Assembly: GCF_005222805.1 (NCBI RefSeq) | Contig: NZ_STGC01000002.1 | Span: forward strand, 695,836 to 759,835 | From: Devosia sp. FKR38 | GTDB lineage: Bacteria; Pseudomonadota; Alphaproteobacteria; Rhizobiales; Devosiaceae | DNA: 64,000 bases | Reading direction: 5' to 3' | Part shown: one piece after another, positions 7,807-16,943 of the stretch | Position numbering within the stretch: position 1 is the first letter of the stretch | Layout: each line of letters starts with the position of its first letter | The notes under the pieces: model-generated | What the model saw: the letters and a program-made list of their open reading frames with translations, nothing else | Told to the model about the DNA's origin: nothing | Database searches by the model: none | Position numbers and translations under genes: made by a program

Positions 7807-9030
7807 ATGGCAAAAGACATCAAGAAGATCGTGCTTTCCTATTCGGGCGGGCTCGACACCTCCATCATGCTGAAATGGCTGCAGGAGCATTACCAGGCCG
7901 AGATCATCACCTTCACAGCCGATCTGGGCCAGGGCGAAGAGCTCGAGCCGGCGCGCAAGAAGGCCGAGATGTTCGGCATCAAGGACATCCGCATCGTGGA
8001 CGTGCGCGAGGAGTTCGTGCGCGATTTCGTGTTCCCCATGTTCCGCGCCAATGCGCTCTATGAAGGCCAGTATCTGCTGGGCACCTCGATCGCCCGCCCG
8101 GTCATCGCCCGTCATCTGGTCGACATCGCCCGCGAGACCGGCGCTGACGCCATCGCCCATGGCGCCACCGGCAAGGGCAATGATCAGGTGCGTTTCGAGC
8201 TCACCGCCAATGCGCTGATGCCGGGCCTCAAGGTCATCGCCCCCTGGCGCGAGTGGGACCTGCGCTCGCGCACGGCCCTGCTCAGCTATGCCGAAGCCAA
8301 CCAGATCCCGATCGCCAAGGACAAGCGCGGCGAGGCCCCCTTCTCGGTGGACGCCAATCTGCTGCACACCTCGTCCGAAGGCATGGTGCTGGAAGATCCG
8401 GCTGTGCCCTATCCCGATTATGTGCCGCAGCGCACGGTCGACGCCGAAAAGGCCCCTGACGCGGCCGAGATCATCACCATCGGCTTTGAAAAGGGCGATC
8501 CGGTCTCGATCAATGGCGAGACGCTGTCGCCGGCTGCGCTGCTCACCAAGCTCAACGAGCTGGGTGGCAAGCATGGCGTGGGTCGGCTGGACCTGGTGGA
8601 AAACCGCTTTGTGGGCATGAAGAGCCGTGGGCTCTACGAGACCCCCGGCGGCACGATCCTGCTGGTGGCACACCGCGGCATTGAATCGATCACGCTCGAC
8701 CGTGGCGAAGCCCATCTCAAGGATGAGCTGATGCCCAAATATGCCGAGCTGATCTACAATGGCTTCTGGTACTCGCCCGAGCGCGAAATGCTGCAGGCGC
8801 TGATCGACAAGAGCCAGACCTATGTCACCGGCGAGGTCACCGTTAAGCTCTACAAGGGCAGCGCCAATGTCATCGCGCGCACCTCGCCCTATTCGCTTTA
8901 TTCGATGGATCTGGTGACCTTTGAAGAGGGCGCGGTGGCCTATGACCATCACGACGCCGAGGGCTTTATCCGCCTCAACGGCCTACGCCTCAAGACCTGG
9001 GCCGCCCGCAATGCCAAGGCCGAAGGCTGA
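7807..9030 (+). CDS. argG: Argininosuccinate synthase
   Basis: A 407-residue cytoplasmic enzyme that condenses citrulline and aspartate using ATP, the penultimate step of arginine synthesis. The nucleotide-binding motif [15 protein letters not shown] is at the N-terminus, and [14 protein letters not shown] and [12 protein letters not shown] follow at the expected places. Length and both ends match the family. ATG at 7807 follows a short purine-poor leader (GACGGCGAACC) with no strong ribosome site. The gene stands alone; a strong hairpin follows the stop. Confidence 0.97.
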   Translation: MAKDIKKIVLSYSGGLDTSIMLKWLQEHYQAEIITFTADLGQGEELEPARKKAEMFGIKDIRIVDVREEFVRDFVFPMFRANALYEGQYLLGTSIARPVIARHLVDIARETGADAIAHGATGKGNDQVRFELTANALMPGLKVIAPWREWDLRSRTALLSYAEANQIPIAKDKRGEAPFSVDANLLHTSSEGMVLEDPAVPYPDYVPQRTVDAEKAPDAAEIITIGFEKGDPVSINGETLSPAALLTKLNELGGKHGVGRLDLVENRFVGMKSRGLYETPGGTILLVAHRGIESITLDRGEAHLKDELMPKYAELIYNGFWYSPEREMLQALIDKSQTYVTGEVTVKLYKGSANVIARTSPYSLYSMDLVTFEEGAVAYDHHDAEGFIRLNGLRLKTWAARNAKAEG

Positions 9031-9046
9031 TCACTGAGCTCGGTTC

Positions 9047-9078
9047 GGCCGGATCCGCTGCTTTGGCAGGGTCCGGCC
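9047..9078 (+). terminator. Hairpin downstream of argG
   Basis: GGCCGGATCC and GGGTCCGGCC pair with one wobble, around an inner CTGC-TTTG-GCAG stem, beginning 17 bases after the argG stop. There is no U-run behind it, so it is a terminator-like hairpin or an mRNA 3' stabiliser rather than a textbook intrinsic terminator. Confidence 0.5.
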
Positions 9079-9147
9079 AGCACCCTCGGGCGGCCCTGCG
9101 GCGCTATGCCCGTGACAGTTCTGTAACGCGCTTAATTTTTCCTTAAG

Positions 9148-11337
9148 GTGAACAGTTTAGCGTTCCGCTGTGGCGCGCCTGGGCGTGCGCCCGTGGGGGC
9201 AGAGCGCGTGCAAGCAGACAGTCTCAGCGACGTATCCAGTCTTGCCGAGGCCCTGCTTCTCGACGCCGCCCTCGAGAACATTCCCTATGGCTTCTGTGTG
9301 TGGTCGCCGCAGTTCCGCCTGGTGATGTGGAACAAGCACTATCGGGACATCTATGGCTTTCCGCTGAGTTCGCTCAAGCGCGGCATGAGCCTGGAAGATG
9401 TGGTGCATCTGAGCAGCACGCTGGGCAATCATCCCCACCAAAAGCCCGACGAATTCTATGAGCTCTATACCGCCGAGCTGCTGGCCAATCGCAGCGGCGC
9501 GCGGGTGAAAAACACCGAGGTGGTCGATGGCGGCCGCACGGTGGAGACCGCCCATGTCTATTCGCCGGCGCTGGGCTGGGTGGTGACCCATGAGGACATC
9601 ACCGAGGAAGTGGCCCGCTCGGAAGTGGCGCTCAAGCGCAAGCTGGAGCTGGAACGGCAGAACATCAGGCTCGATGCAGCGGTCAACAATATCAGCCAGG
9701 GCCTGTGCATGATGGATGCGCGTGGCCGGCTGGTGATCTGCAACGAGCCCTATGCCCGCATCTATAATTTGCCGCCTGAACTGCTCACGCCGGGCACGCA
9801 GCTGGACGATATTCTCAACCACCTGTTCGATGTCGGCATGAGTGCGGACATGACGCGCGAGGAATATCTGACCTGGCGGCGCGACGTCATCGCGCGCTGC
9901 GAATATGGCAAGAATGTCCACGAGCTCAATGGCCGCACCATTATGATGCAGCACCATCCGATGAAGGATGGTGGCTGGGTGTCCACCCATGAGGATATCA
10001 CCGAGCAGCGCCAGAATGAGGCGCGTATCCGTCATCTGGCGCGTCATGATGCCTTGACCGATCTGCCCAATCGCATCGAGTTCCTCGAGCAGATGGCCAA
10101 GACCGAGATCAATCTCAGCCGCGGCGAACAGGCGGCGGTGCTCTATATCGACCTCGATCACTTCAAGGCGGTCAATGACACGCTGGGTCATGCGGTGGGC
10201 GATGAGGTGATCAAGCAGGCCTCGGCCCGGCTGTGGGGCGCAACGCGGGAGACCGATGTGCTGGCCCGGCTGGGCGGCGATGAATTTGCCCTGCTGATGC
10301 GGCCGATCGATGATGCCTCGGCGGCCGCCAAGGTGGCCGACCGCATCATCCGCGCCATCAGTGCGCCCATGCATATCGGCGGCCAGCAGATCGAGATCGG
10401 CGCCAGCATCGGCATTGCCGTGGGGCCGGGCGACGGGGTCAAGACCGATGCGCTGGTCAAGAATGCCGATCTGGCACTGTACCGCGCCAAGAGCGACGGG
10501 CGCTCAACCTATCATTTCTTCGAAAACGGCATGGATGCCGAGCTGCAGCGGCGGCGCAATATCGAGGCTGGGTTGCGCCTGGCGCTGCAGCGCGACGAAT
10601 TGCGCCTGGTCTATCAGCCGCTGCTGGGGCTCGAGGAAGACCGGGTGATCTGCGTGGAGGCGCTGCTGCGCTGGGACCATGAGGATCGCACCATCTCGCC
10701 CACCGAATTTGTGCCCATTGCCGAGGAAACCGGGCTGATCGTGGCCATCGGCGAATGGGTGCTGCGCGAAGCGACGCGGGCGGCCGCCAGCTGGCCGGGC
10801 GACGTGCGGGTGGCGGTCAATCTCTCGCCGGTGCAGTTCAAGGCGCGTGACCTGGTGGGCATGGTGCAGTCGGCGGTGTCCGCTGCCGGCCTGCCGCCGG
10901 CACGGCTTGAGCTCGAGATCACCGAATCCCTGCTGCTGACGGAAAGCGAAGCCACCCTGCAGGCGCTGCATGACCTGCGCGCCATGGGCGTGCGCATCTC
11001 GATGGATGATTTCGGCACCGGCTATTCCTCGCTGAGCTATCTGCGCAGCTTCCCCTTCGACAAGATCAAGATCGACCGCTCCTTCATGCATGATCTGACC
11101 GAGCGCAAGGACAGCCAGGCCATCATGCAGGCGGTGATCGGCCTGGGCCGGTCGCTGGGCATGTCGACCACGGCCGAGGGCGTTGAAACCCAGGAACAGC
11201 TGGCCCTGGTGCGGGCGCAGGGCGCCACGGAAGTGCAGGGCTTCCTGTTCTCCCCGCCCTTGCCGCCCGAGGCGCTGGTCAATCTGCTGCGGGCCGATGC
11301 GGCCCGCGCGGTGTCGCATCGGCGCAAGGCATCCTGA
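9148..11337 (+). CDS. PAS-PAS-GGDEF-EAL cyclic-di-GMP signalling protein
   Basis: A 729-residue soluble protein. There are two PAS_7-type sensor domains (near residues 40-150 starting ALENIPYGFCVWSP, and 170-285 starting AVNNISQGLCMMDARG), then GGDEF (about 290-455) with intact RLGGDEF and an RxxD inhibitory site (RETD) five residues before it, then EAL (about 470-715) with EALLRW, DDFGTGYSS and EGVETQEQ intact. Both cyclase and phosphodiesterase activities look possible. No transmembrane segment is seen, so the signal is cytoplasmic. The frame opens at GTG 9148; a GTG at 9208 preceded by GGGGGCAGAG is a credible alternative and would remove 20 unconserved residues. Confidence 0.93.
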   Translation: MNSLAFRCGAPGRAPVGAERVQADSLSDVSSLAEALLLDAALENIPYGFCVWSPQFRLVMWNKHYRDIYGFPLSSLKRGMSLEDVVHLSSTLGNHPHQKPDEFYELYTAELLANRSGARVKNTEVVDGGRTVETAHVYSPALGWVVTHEDITEEVARSEVALKRKLELERQNIRLDAAVNNISQGLCMMDARGRLVICNEPYARIYNLPPELLTPGTQLDDILNHLFDVGMSADMTREEYLTWRRDVIARCEYGKNVHELNGRTIMMQHHPMKDGGWVSTHEDITEQRQNEARIRHLARHDALTDLPNRIEFLEQMAKTEINLSRGEQAAVLYIDLDHFKAVNDTLGHAVGDEVIKQASARLWGATRETDVLARLGGDEFALLMRPIDDASAAAKVADRIIRAISAPMHIGGQQIEIGASIGIAVGPGDGVKTDALVKNADLALYRAKSDGRSTYHFFENGMDAELQRRRNIEAGLRLALQRDELRLVYQPLLGLEEDRVICVEALLRWDHEDRTISPTEFVPIAEETGLIVAIGEWVLREATRAAASWPGDVRVAVNLSPVQFKARDLVGMVQSAVSAAGLPPARLELEITESLLLTESEATLQALHDLRAMGVRISMDDFGTGYSSLSYLRSFPFDKIKIDRSFMHDLTERKDSQAIMQAVIGLGRSLGMSTTAEGVETQEQLALVRAQGATEVQGFLFSPPLPPEALVNLLRADAARAVSHRRKAS

Positions 11338-11461
11338 GCACGGCACGGACCCCGCTGTCCGGCCCGCGTCCGGGCCTGTTCCAGCGCCTGTGTGACGGCC
11401 CGATTGACAGTCTAATCTGGCTGCGGCACGACCTAGGGTGGTGCTTTATCCGGGGTTGCTG

Positions 11462-12550
11462 ATGGTCCGTCTTGCTGCCGTTCTGATTGCGTGTCTCCCG
11501 GTTCTTGTGTCCGGTGCCACGGCTTCCGATGCGCCGCATCTTGTTGCCGTGGACAATGTGGTTGAGCCCTATGTCGGGCGCGACACGCCGGGACTGGCGG
11601 TGCTGGTGATGTCGAAAGGGACTGTGCTGCACAAGAGCGGCTATGGCTTTGCCGATATTGACGCGGAACGGCCGGTGACCGCGCAAACCATCTTCGATCT
11701 GGCCTCGGTGTCCAAGGAAATGACGGCGCTGGCCGCGCGGCTTCAGATGCAGGACGGGCTCTATGATGAGGACACCGCGGTTGCCGATATCCTGCCGGTG
11801 TTTGCCGATCAGGCTTCGGATGACCGCGCCATCGTCGTGGGCGATCTGATCCACCATGTTTCCGGGCTCACCGACTATATCAATGCCGATGAGGAGTCCG
11901 TGTCGGGCACTGAGGCGACCAATGCCGTTGTGGTGAACTGGCTGGCCGACCAGCCGCTCGACCATGCCCCTGGCACACAATTTGACTATTCCAACAGCGG
12001 CTATGTCACGCTGGGCAGTCTGGTGGCCATGGCTGATGGCGCCGACAGCCTCAATGGGGTGCTGCATGCGCGGATCTGGGATGATCTGGGTATGGAGTCG
12101 ACCAATCTGGTGGTGCTGGCCGAGGGGGTGGACCCCGACCGTATGGCCACCGGCTATAGTGGCTTGGAAGGTGACTTCGAACTCAGCCATGTGCCGAGCC
12201 TTTTGGAAGGCGACGGCAATGTGCTGACCTGCCTTGATGATCTGGCACTCTATGAGACCGCCTTGAGCGATGGATCGCTGCTCGACGAGCAGGCAATCAA
12301 GACGCTGTTTGAGAACGGTACGCTCGATGACGGCTCGCCGATCAACGAAGATGGCGCCGGCTATGGCTATGGCTGGGGGCTGGAGACCTGGGGCGGAGAC
12401 CAATATGCCACCCACAGCGGCAGCTGGATGGGAACCTCGACCTACTACCAGCGCAATCTCGATACCGGCATGACCGTCATCCTGCTGGCCAATGGCGAGG
12501 ATATCTCGCTGGCGGAAATGGCCGTCGATGTGGAAGCAGCGGCGGAGTAA
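11462..12550 (+). CDS. Secreted beta-lactamase-fold serine hydrolase
   Basis: A 362-residue protein with a signal peptide (MVRLAAVLIACLPVLVSGATA). It has the class C beta-lactamase/DD-peptidase triad: SVSK (Ser82-x-x-Lys85), YSN (Tyr176) in QFDYSNSGY, and THSGSW in place of the KTG motif. Such proteins can be esterases, D-aminopeptidases or penicillin-binding-like enzymes; nothing here indicates resistance. The periplasm or cell surface is the expected site. The open frame begins at GTG 11438, but ATG 11462 starts directly at the signal peptide and has GGGG upstream. The gene is isolated, with 124 bases to the GGDEF-EAL gene and a 274-base gap to typA. Confidence 0.88.
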   Translation: MVRLAAVLIACLPVLVSGATASDAPHLVAVDNVVEPYVGRDTPGLAVLVMSKGTVLHKSGYGFADIDAERPVTAQTIFDLASVSKEMTALAARLQMQDGLYDEDTAVADILPVFADQASDDRAIVVGDLIHHVSGLTDYINADEESVSGTEATNAVVVNWLADQPLDHAPGTQFDYSNSGYVTLGSLVAMADGADSLNGVLHARIWDDLGMESTNLVVLAEGVDPDRMATGYSGLEGDFELSHVPSLLEGDGNVLTCLDDLALYETALSDGSLLDEQAIKTLFENGTLDDGSPINEDGAGYGYGWGLETWGGDQYATHSGSWMGTSTYYQRNLDTGMTVILLANGEDISLAEMAVDVEAAAE

Positions 12551-12824
12551 GGGATTGGGGTCAATCCGGTCTGGCGCGACCGGCTCGACCTAGACAGCAT
12601 GCAGGTCAGGTAACCATGGCGGGCGCCGGTGGCCGGTCGCAACCCACCTTTGCGCCCCCCGCGCTTGTGGAAAACCGCGTCTTCCTGTAATGCAGCGCCA
12701 AATGCGCCAATTCCGCATCGCTGCGGAGGGTTGGCGCGTCTTCATTCCTGCATGGTTCAGCCGTTTGCCGCCGCCCCTTTCGCGGCACAAGGTTTTGGGA
12801 TCATGCCAAACAGGCCGGATCCAT

Positions 12825-14639
12825 ATGTCCCTGCGCAATATCGCTATCATCGCCCACGTTGACCACGGCAAGACCACGCTTATCGACGTGCTGCTCAAGC
12901 AGTCGGGTTCCTTCCGCGAAAACGAACGCGTCGAAGAACGCGCCATGGACAGCAATGATATCGAGCGCGAGCGCGGCATCACCATTCTGGCCAAGGTGAC
13001 CTCGCTGCTCTGGAAAGACACCCGCATCAATATCGTGGACACCCCCGGCCACGCCGACTTCGGCGGCGAAGTCGAGCGCATCCTGTCCATGGTCGATGGC
13101 GTGGTGATCCTGGTGGACGCGGCCGAAGGCCCGATGCCGCAGACCAAGTTCGTGCTCGGCAAGGCGCTGGCCCAGGGCCTGCGTCCCATCGTGGCGATCA
13201 ACAAGATCGACAAGTCCGACGAGCGCCACATGGAAGTGCTCGAAGAGATCTTTGATCTGTTCATCGCGCTGGATGCTTCGCCCGAGCAGCTCGACTTCCC
13301 CGTGCTCTATGGTTCGGCCAAGCAGGGCTGGATGGCGCTGGAGCCCGAGGGTCCCAAGGACGATCTCGGCCCGCTGCTGGACAAGGTCATCGAGCATGTG
13401 CCCGAGCCGACCGTGGAAGAAGGCCAGTTCCGCATGCTGGTCACCACCATCGAGCGCAACCCCTTCCTGGGCCGCATCCTGACCGGCCGCATCACCTCGG
13501 GCACGGTCAAGTCCAACGACGCCATTCACACGCTCAACCGTGAAGGCAAGGAAGTCGAAAAGGGCCGCGTTTCCAAGGTTCTGGCCTTCCGTGGCCTTGA
13601 GCGCACCCCGGTGGACATCGGCGAAGCCGGTGACATCGTCGCCATCGCGGGTCTCGTGACCTCCACCGTGGCCGACACGCTGTGCGCGCCGCAGGTGACC
13701 ACGCCCATCGCCTCCAAGCCGATTGATCCGCCGACCCTGTCGGTGACCTTCCGCATCAACGACGGCCCGCTGGCCGGCCGCGAAGGCGACAAGGTGCAGT
13801 CCCGCGTGATCCGCGAGCGCCTGTTCCGCGAAGCCGAAGGCAATGTCGCCATCAAGGTGACGCCCGGCGACGACAATGATTCCTATGACGTGGCTGGCCG
13901 CGGCGAATTGCAGCTGGCGGTGCTGATCGAAAACATGCGCCGCGAAGGCTTCGAGCTGACCATCGGTCGCCCCAAGGTGCTGATGCGCGATATCGATGGC
14001 GTGCGCCACGAGCCGATTGAAGAAGTCATCATCGACGTTGATGACGAGCACACCGGCACGGTTGTGCAGAAGCTGACCGAGCGCAAGGGCGAGCTGACCG
14101 ACATGCGTCCCTCGGGCGTCGGCCGCACCCGTATCCAGCTGCTGGTCCCCACCCGTAGCCTGATCGGCTACCAGCCCGAACTGCTCAGCGACACCCGCGG
14201 CACGGCGATCTTTAACCGCCTGTTCCACTCCTTCGTGCCCTTCAAGGGCGATCTGCCCGGCCGCCGCACCGGCGTTCTGATCAGCAACGGCACCGGCCAG
14301 TCCGTGGCCTTCGCGCTGTGGAACCTGGAAGACCGTGGCCCGATCATGATCGATGCGGGCGTGGACATCTATGAAGGCATGATCATCGGCGAGCATTCCC
14401 GCGAGAATGACCTTGAGGTCAACGCGCTCAAGGGCAAGCAGCTCACCAATATCCGCACCACGTCCAAGGACGAAGCGGTGCGCCTGACCACGCCCAAGAA
14501 GCTGACCCTCGAGCAGTCGCTGGGCTATATCGCCGAAGACGAATATGTCGAGGTGACCCCCAAGTCGATCCGCCTGCGCAAGATCTGGCTCGATCCCAAT
14601 GATCGCAAGCGCATGAGCCGCGCCTCCAAGTCGGCCTAA
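12825..14639 (+). CDS. typA: Ribosome-associated GTPase TypA/BipA
   Basis: A 604-residue translational GTPase of the EF-G family, acting in ribosome assembly and in growth under stress or cold. The G motifs are complete: AHVDHGKTTL (G1), ERERGITI (G2), DTPGHADFGGEVER (G3) and NKIDKSDER (G4). Domain V-like and C-terminal TypA-specific parts follow, ending near RKIWLDPNDRKRMSR. The start MSLRNIAIIAHVDHG is chosen from family alignment; the frame stays open 45 codons upstream without similarity, and no strong ribosome site precedes the ATG. The preceding 274 bases carry no gene. Confidence 0.97.
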   Translation: MSLRNIAIIAHVDHGKTTLIDVLLKQSGSFRENERVEERAMDSNDIERERGITILAKVTSLLWKDTRINIVDTPGHADFGGEVERILSMVDGVVILVDAAEGPMPQTKFVLGKALAQGLRPIVAINKIDKSDERHMEVLEEIFDLFIALDASPEQLDFPVLYGSAKQGWMALEPEGPKDDLGPLLDKVIEHVPEPTVEEGQFRMLVTTIERNPFLGRILTGRITSGTVKSNDAIHTLNREGKEVEKGRVSKVLAFRGLERTPVDIGEAGDIVAIAGLVTSTVADTLCAPQVTTPIASKPIDPPTLSVTFRINDGPLAGREGDKVQSRVIRERLFREAEGNVAIKVTPGDDNDSYDVAGRGELQLAVLIENMRREGFELTIGRPKVLMRDIDGVRHEPIEEVIIDVDDEHTGTVVQKLTERKGELTDMRPSGVGRTRIQLLVPTRSLIGYQPELLSDTRGTAIFNRLFHSFVPFKGDLPGRRTGVLISNGTGQSVAFALWNLEDRGPIMIDAGVDIYEGMIIGEHSRENDLEVNALKGKQLTNIRTTSKDEAVRLTTPKKLTLEQSLGYIAEDEYVEVTPKSIRLRKIWLDPNDRKRMSRASKSA

Positions 14640-14731
14640 GCCAATAGGGGCTCCTGGGGAAATCCAGGGGCCCTAACTTTTTGTTGGTGGTTTGCCGACA
14701 GTGTGCCGTCCAGGCCAACAGGAGACCCAGC

Positions 14732-15340
14732 ATGACCGAATGGATCATCCACACCATTTCGAGCTGGGGCTATCTCGGCATTTTTCTCGTGATGCTGGCG
14801 GAATCGATCTTTCCGCCCATTCCGAGCGAGCTGATCATTCCCTTTGCCGGCTTTGCCGCCGCCAATGGCGAGCTCAACCTGTTCGGGGTCATCGCCGCGG
14901 CCACCGTTGGCGCGGTGGTGGGCATGCTGCCCTGGTATTTTGCCGGGCGGCTGTTCGGGCTCAACCGCGTCCGCGCCCTCGCTGACCGCTTTGGTCGGGT
15001 CATGGCCTTTAATGCTGACGAGATCGACATGGCGGTGGGCTGGTTTACCCGTTTCGGGCCCGTCATCGTGCTGTTCGGCCGGCTGATCCCCTTGATCCGC
15101 ACCTTGATCTCGATTCCGGCGGGCCTGTCGCGCATGCCGCTGCCCATCTTTCTTCTGGCCTCGACCGCCGGGGCGCTGGTGTGGAACACCATCCTCACCC
15201 TGGCCGGCTTTATCCTGCATGAGCATTACGAGGTGATCGAAGTGGTGCTCGATCCGCTGAGCTATGCCGTGCTGGGGCTGGTCGTTGTGCTCTATCTGAT
15301 CAAGGTCGTGACCTGGCGGCCGAGCACGGCGCGCGGCTAG
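14732..15340 (+). CDS. DedA family inner-membrane protein
   Basis: A 202-residue polytopic membrane protein. The start MTEWIIHTISSWGYLGIFL, the re-entrant segment AESIFPPIPSELIIPFAG and the later FGRLIPLIRTLISIPAG with its conserved arginines are DedA/SNARE-associated (VTT) landmarks. DedA proteins are implicated in phospholipid scrambling, undecaprenyl-phosphate recycling and proton-motive-force maintenance. AGGAGAC precedes the ATG by seven bases, which decides the start. It lies between typA and leuD on the same strand, with 92 and 78 base gaps. Confidence 0.93.
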   Translation: MTEWIIHTISSWGYLGIFLVMLAESIFPPIPSELIIPFAGFAAANGELNLFGVIAAATVGAVVGMLPWYFAGRLFGLNRVRALADRFGRVMAFNADEIDMAVGWFTRFGPVIVLFGRLIPLIRTLISIPAGLSRMPLPIFLLASTAGALVWNTILTLAGFILHEHYEVIEVVLDPLSYAVLGLVVVLYLIKVVTWRPSTARG

Positions 15341-15418
15341 CCGAACGGATTGTGCGTTTGCTGGCTTGACCCGGAGCCGGCTTTTGCGCCAAGACGCTGG
15401 GCAAAGCGAGGTTTCCTC

Positions 15419-16024
15419 ATGGACAAGTTCACCACCCTGACCGGTGTCGCGGCGCCCCTGCCGATCATCAATATCGACACCGACATGATCATCCCCAAGC
15501 AGTATCTCAAGACCATCAAGCGGACGGGTCTGGGGACAGCGCTGTTTTCGGAGATGCGCTACAACGAAGACGGCACCGAGAACCCCGATTTCGTGCTGAA
15601 CAAGCCGGGCTATCGCCAGGCCAGCATCATCGTGGCCGGCGACAATTTCGGCTGCGGCTCCAGCCGCGAGCATGCCCCCTGGGCCCTGCTCGATTTCGGC
15701 ATCCGCTGCGTGATCTCCACCAGCTTTGCCGACATCTTCTACAACAACTGCTTCAAGAACGGCATTCTGCCGCTGGTGGTGTCGCCCGAACAGCTCAAGC
15801 TGCTGCTCGACGATGCCGATCGCGGCTCCAACGCCACGCTGACGGTGGATCTGGAAAGCCAGACTATCAAAGGCCCCGATGGCGGCACGCTGCATTTCGA
15901 CATCGACCCCAGCCGCAAGCAGATCCTGCTCGAGGGCCTGGACGATATCGCCGGCACGCTCAAGTCCGATCCCTCGATCACCAGCTTTGAAAACAAGATG
16001 GCGACAGACCGCCCCTGGCTCTGA
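15419..16024 (+). CDS. leuD: 3-isopropylmalate dehydratase small subunit
   Basis: A 201-residue subunit that joins LeuC to isomerise 2- to 3-isopropylmalate in leucine synthesis. Family landmarks are [37 protein letters not shown] and [17 protein letters not shown]. Length matches the family. leuC is not in the window: dedA lies upstream and leuB is two genes downstream, so the leuCD pair is split here. The start [11 protein letters not shown] follows GCGAGG. Stop and next start are three bases apart, which suggests co-transcription with the GNAT and RidA genes. Confidence 0.96.
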   Translation: MDKFTTLTGVAAPLPIINIDTDMIIPKQYLKTIKRTGLGTALFSEMRYNEDGTENPDFVLNKPGYRQASIIVAGDNFGCGSSREHAPWALLDFGIRCVISTSFADIFYNNCFKNGILPLVVSPEQLKLLLDDADRGSNATLTVDLESQTIKGPDGGTLHFDIDPSRKQILLEGLDDIAGTLKSDPSITSFENKMATDRPWL

Positions 16025-16027
16025 GCC

Positions 16028-16453
16028 ATGGTGGAGATCGGCTACGAAGCCGTTCTGCAGCCTGACAGCGAAGCGGCCATCGGGGCCGCCCTGATCGCCT
16101 TCAACCGCGCGCAGGTGCCGGATTTTCCGGCGCCGCGCACCCTGGGGCTGACGCTGCGGCATCCCGAGACCGGGGTGATCGATGGCGGCATGACCGCCCG
16201 GATCAGTTTCAACTGGATGTTCATTGAGATGCTCATCGTGCCCGAGCGGCTGCGCGGGCAAGGTGTGGGCACCCAATTGATGGCCCAGGCCGAAGTGCTG
16301 GCGCGCGAAGCGGGCTGCGCCGGCATCTGGCTGGATACCTTCAGTTTCCAGGCGCCCGACTTTTACGCCAAGCTTGGCTATGCCGTTTTTGGCGAAATCA
16401 CCCAATATCCGCCCGGCGCGAGCCGATTCTTCCTGCAAAAACTCCTGAGTTGA
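16028..16453 (+). CDS. GNAT family N-acetyltransferase (leu cluster copy)
   Basis: A 141-residue GNAT with acetyl-CoA loop RLRGQGVGTQLM and the closing WLDTFSFQAPDFYAKLGY. It is clearly paralogous to the minus-strand GNAT at 18098-18526, which has WLDTFAFQAP at the same place, and more distantly to the one at 54326-54733. It is embedded between leuD and RidA with a three-base gap upstream and a three-base gap to the RidA start. Substrate unknown. The arrangement leuD-GNAT-RidA-leuB suggests a metabolite repair or detoxification role linked to branched-chain metabolism, which is inference only. Confidence 0.88.
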   Translation: MVEIGYEAVLQPDSEAAIGAALIAFNRAQVPDFPAPRTLGLTLRHPETGVIDGGMTARISFNWMFIEMLIVPERLRGQGVGTQLMAQAEVLAREAGCAGIWLDTFSFQAPDFYAKLGYAVFGEITQYPPGASRFFLQKLLS

Positions 16454-16455
16454 TC

Positions 16456-16845
16456 ATGGTCCAGCGCGTTTCCACCGGTTCCCCCTTCGAAGCCACCTTT
16501 GGCTATTCCCGTGCCGTGCGGCATGAGGACACCGTCTATGTCTCCGGCACGACGGGCTATGACTATGCCACCATGACCATGCCCGACGATGTCGGCCAGC
16601 AGGCCGCCAATGCCCTGGCCACCATCGACAAGGCCCTCAAGGAAGCCGGCTCGTCCATTCAGGACACCGTGCGCGTGGTCTATTATGTGGGCGACCGCAA
16701 CGACGTCGACGCCGTGGTCAAGGCCGTGGGTCCGGTGTTCAAAGACATTCGCCCGGCCGCCTCGATGCTGATCGTGCAGATGATCGAAGCCGGCATGAAG
16801 ATCGAGATCGAAGTCACCGCCCGCATCGGCGCCGCCAACAGCTGA
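16456..16845 (+). CDS. RidA/YjgF family protein
   Basis: A 129-residue Rid-family protein, probably a reactive enamine/imine deaminase acting in the cytoplasm as a trimer. The family shape is visible: an early SPFEATFGYSRAVRH, VYVSGTTGYDY, NALATIDKALKEAG, RVVYYVGDRNDV, and the terminal IVQMIEAGMKIEIEVTARIG. The usual catalytic Arg region is present in a non-canonical form (PAASMLIV), which fits an outlying Rid subfamily rather than RidA proper. ATG 16456 is preferred to TTG 16450, which would overlap the previous stop. A broken relative of its C-terminus lies at 18523-18612. Confidence 0.88.
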   Translation: MVQRVSTGSPFEATFGYSRAVRHEDTVYVSGTTGYDYATMTMPDDVGQQAANALATIDKALKEAGSSIQDTVRVVYYVGDRNDVDAVVKAVGPVFKDIRPAASMLIVQMIEAGMKIEIEVTARIGAANS

Positions 16846-16943
16846 TCGCCTGGCGCTCACCGGCTCCACCGCTTGCGCGGGCAGGTCAAATGAGGCTATG
16901 TGCGGAGCCACAGGCGTAACCATCAGTACGGCAAGGAGCCACC

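Noticed and set aside
11462..12550. Antibiotic-resistance beta-lactamase
   Set aside because: The SxxK/YxN/HSG pattern only places it in the broad serine hydrolase family; most members are esterases or peptidases.
12801..14396. A 531-codon minus-strand frame opposite typA
   Set aside because: Shadow of a highly conserved GTPase gene; composition is typical of antisense GC-rich DNA.
14636..16438. A 600-codon minus-strand frame spanning dedA, leuD and a GNAT
   Set aside because: It runs antisense across three well-supported genes and shows no family similarity.
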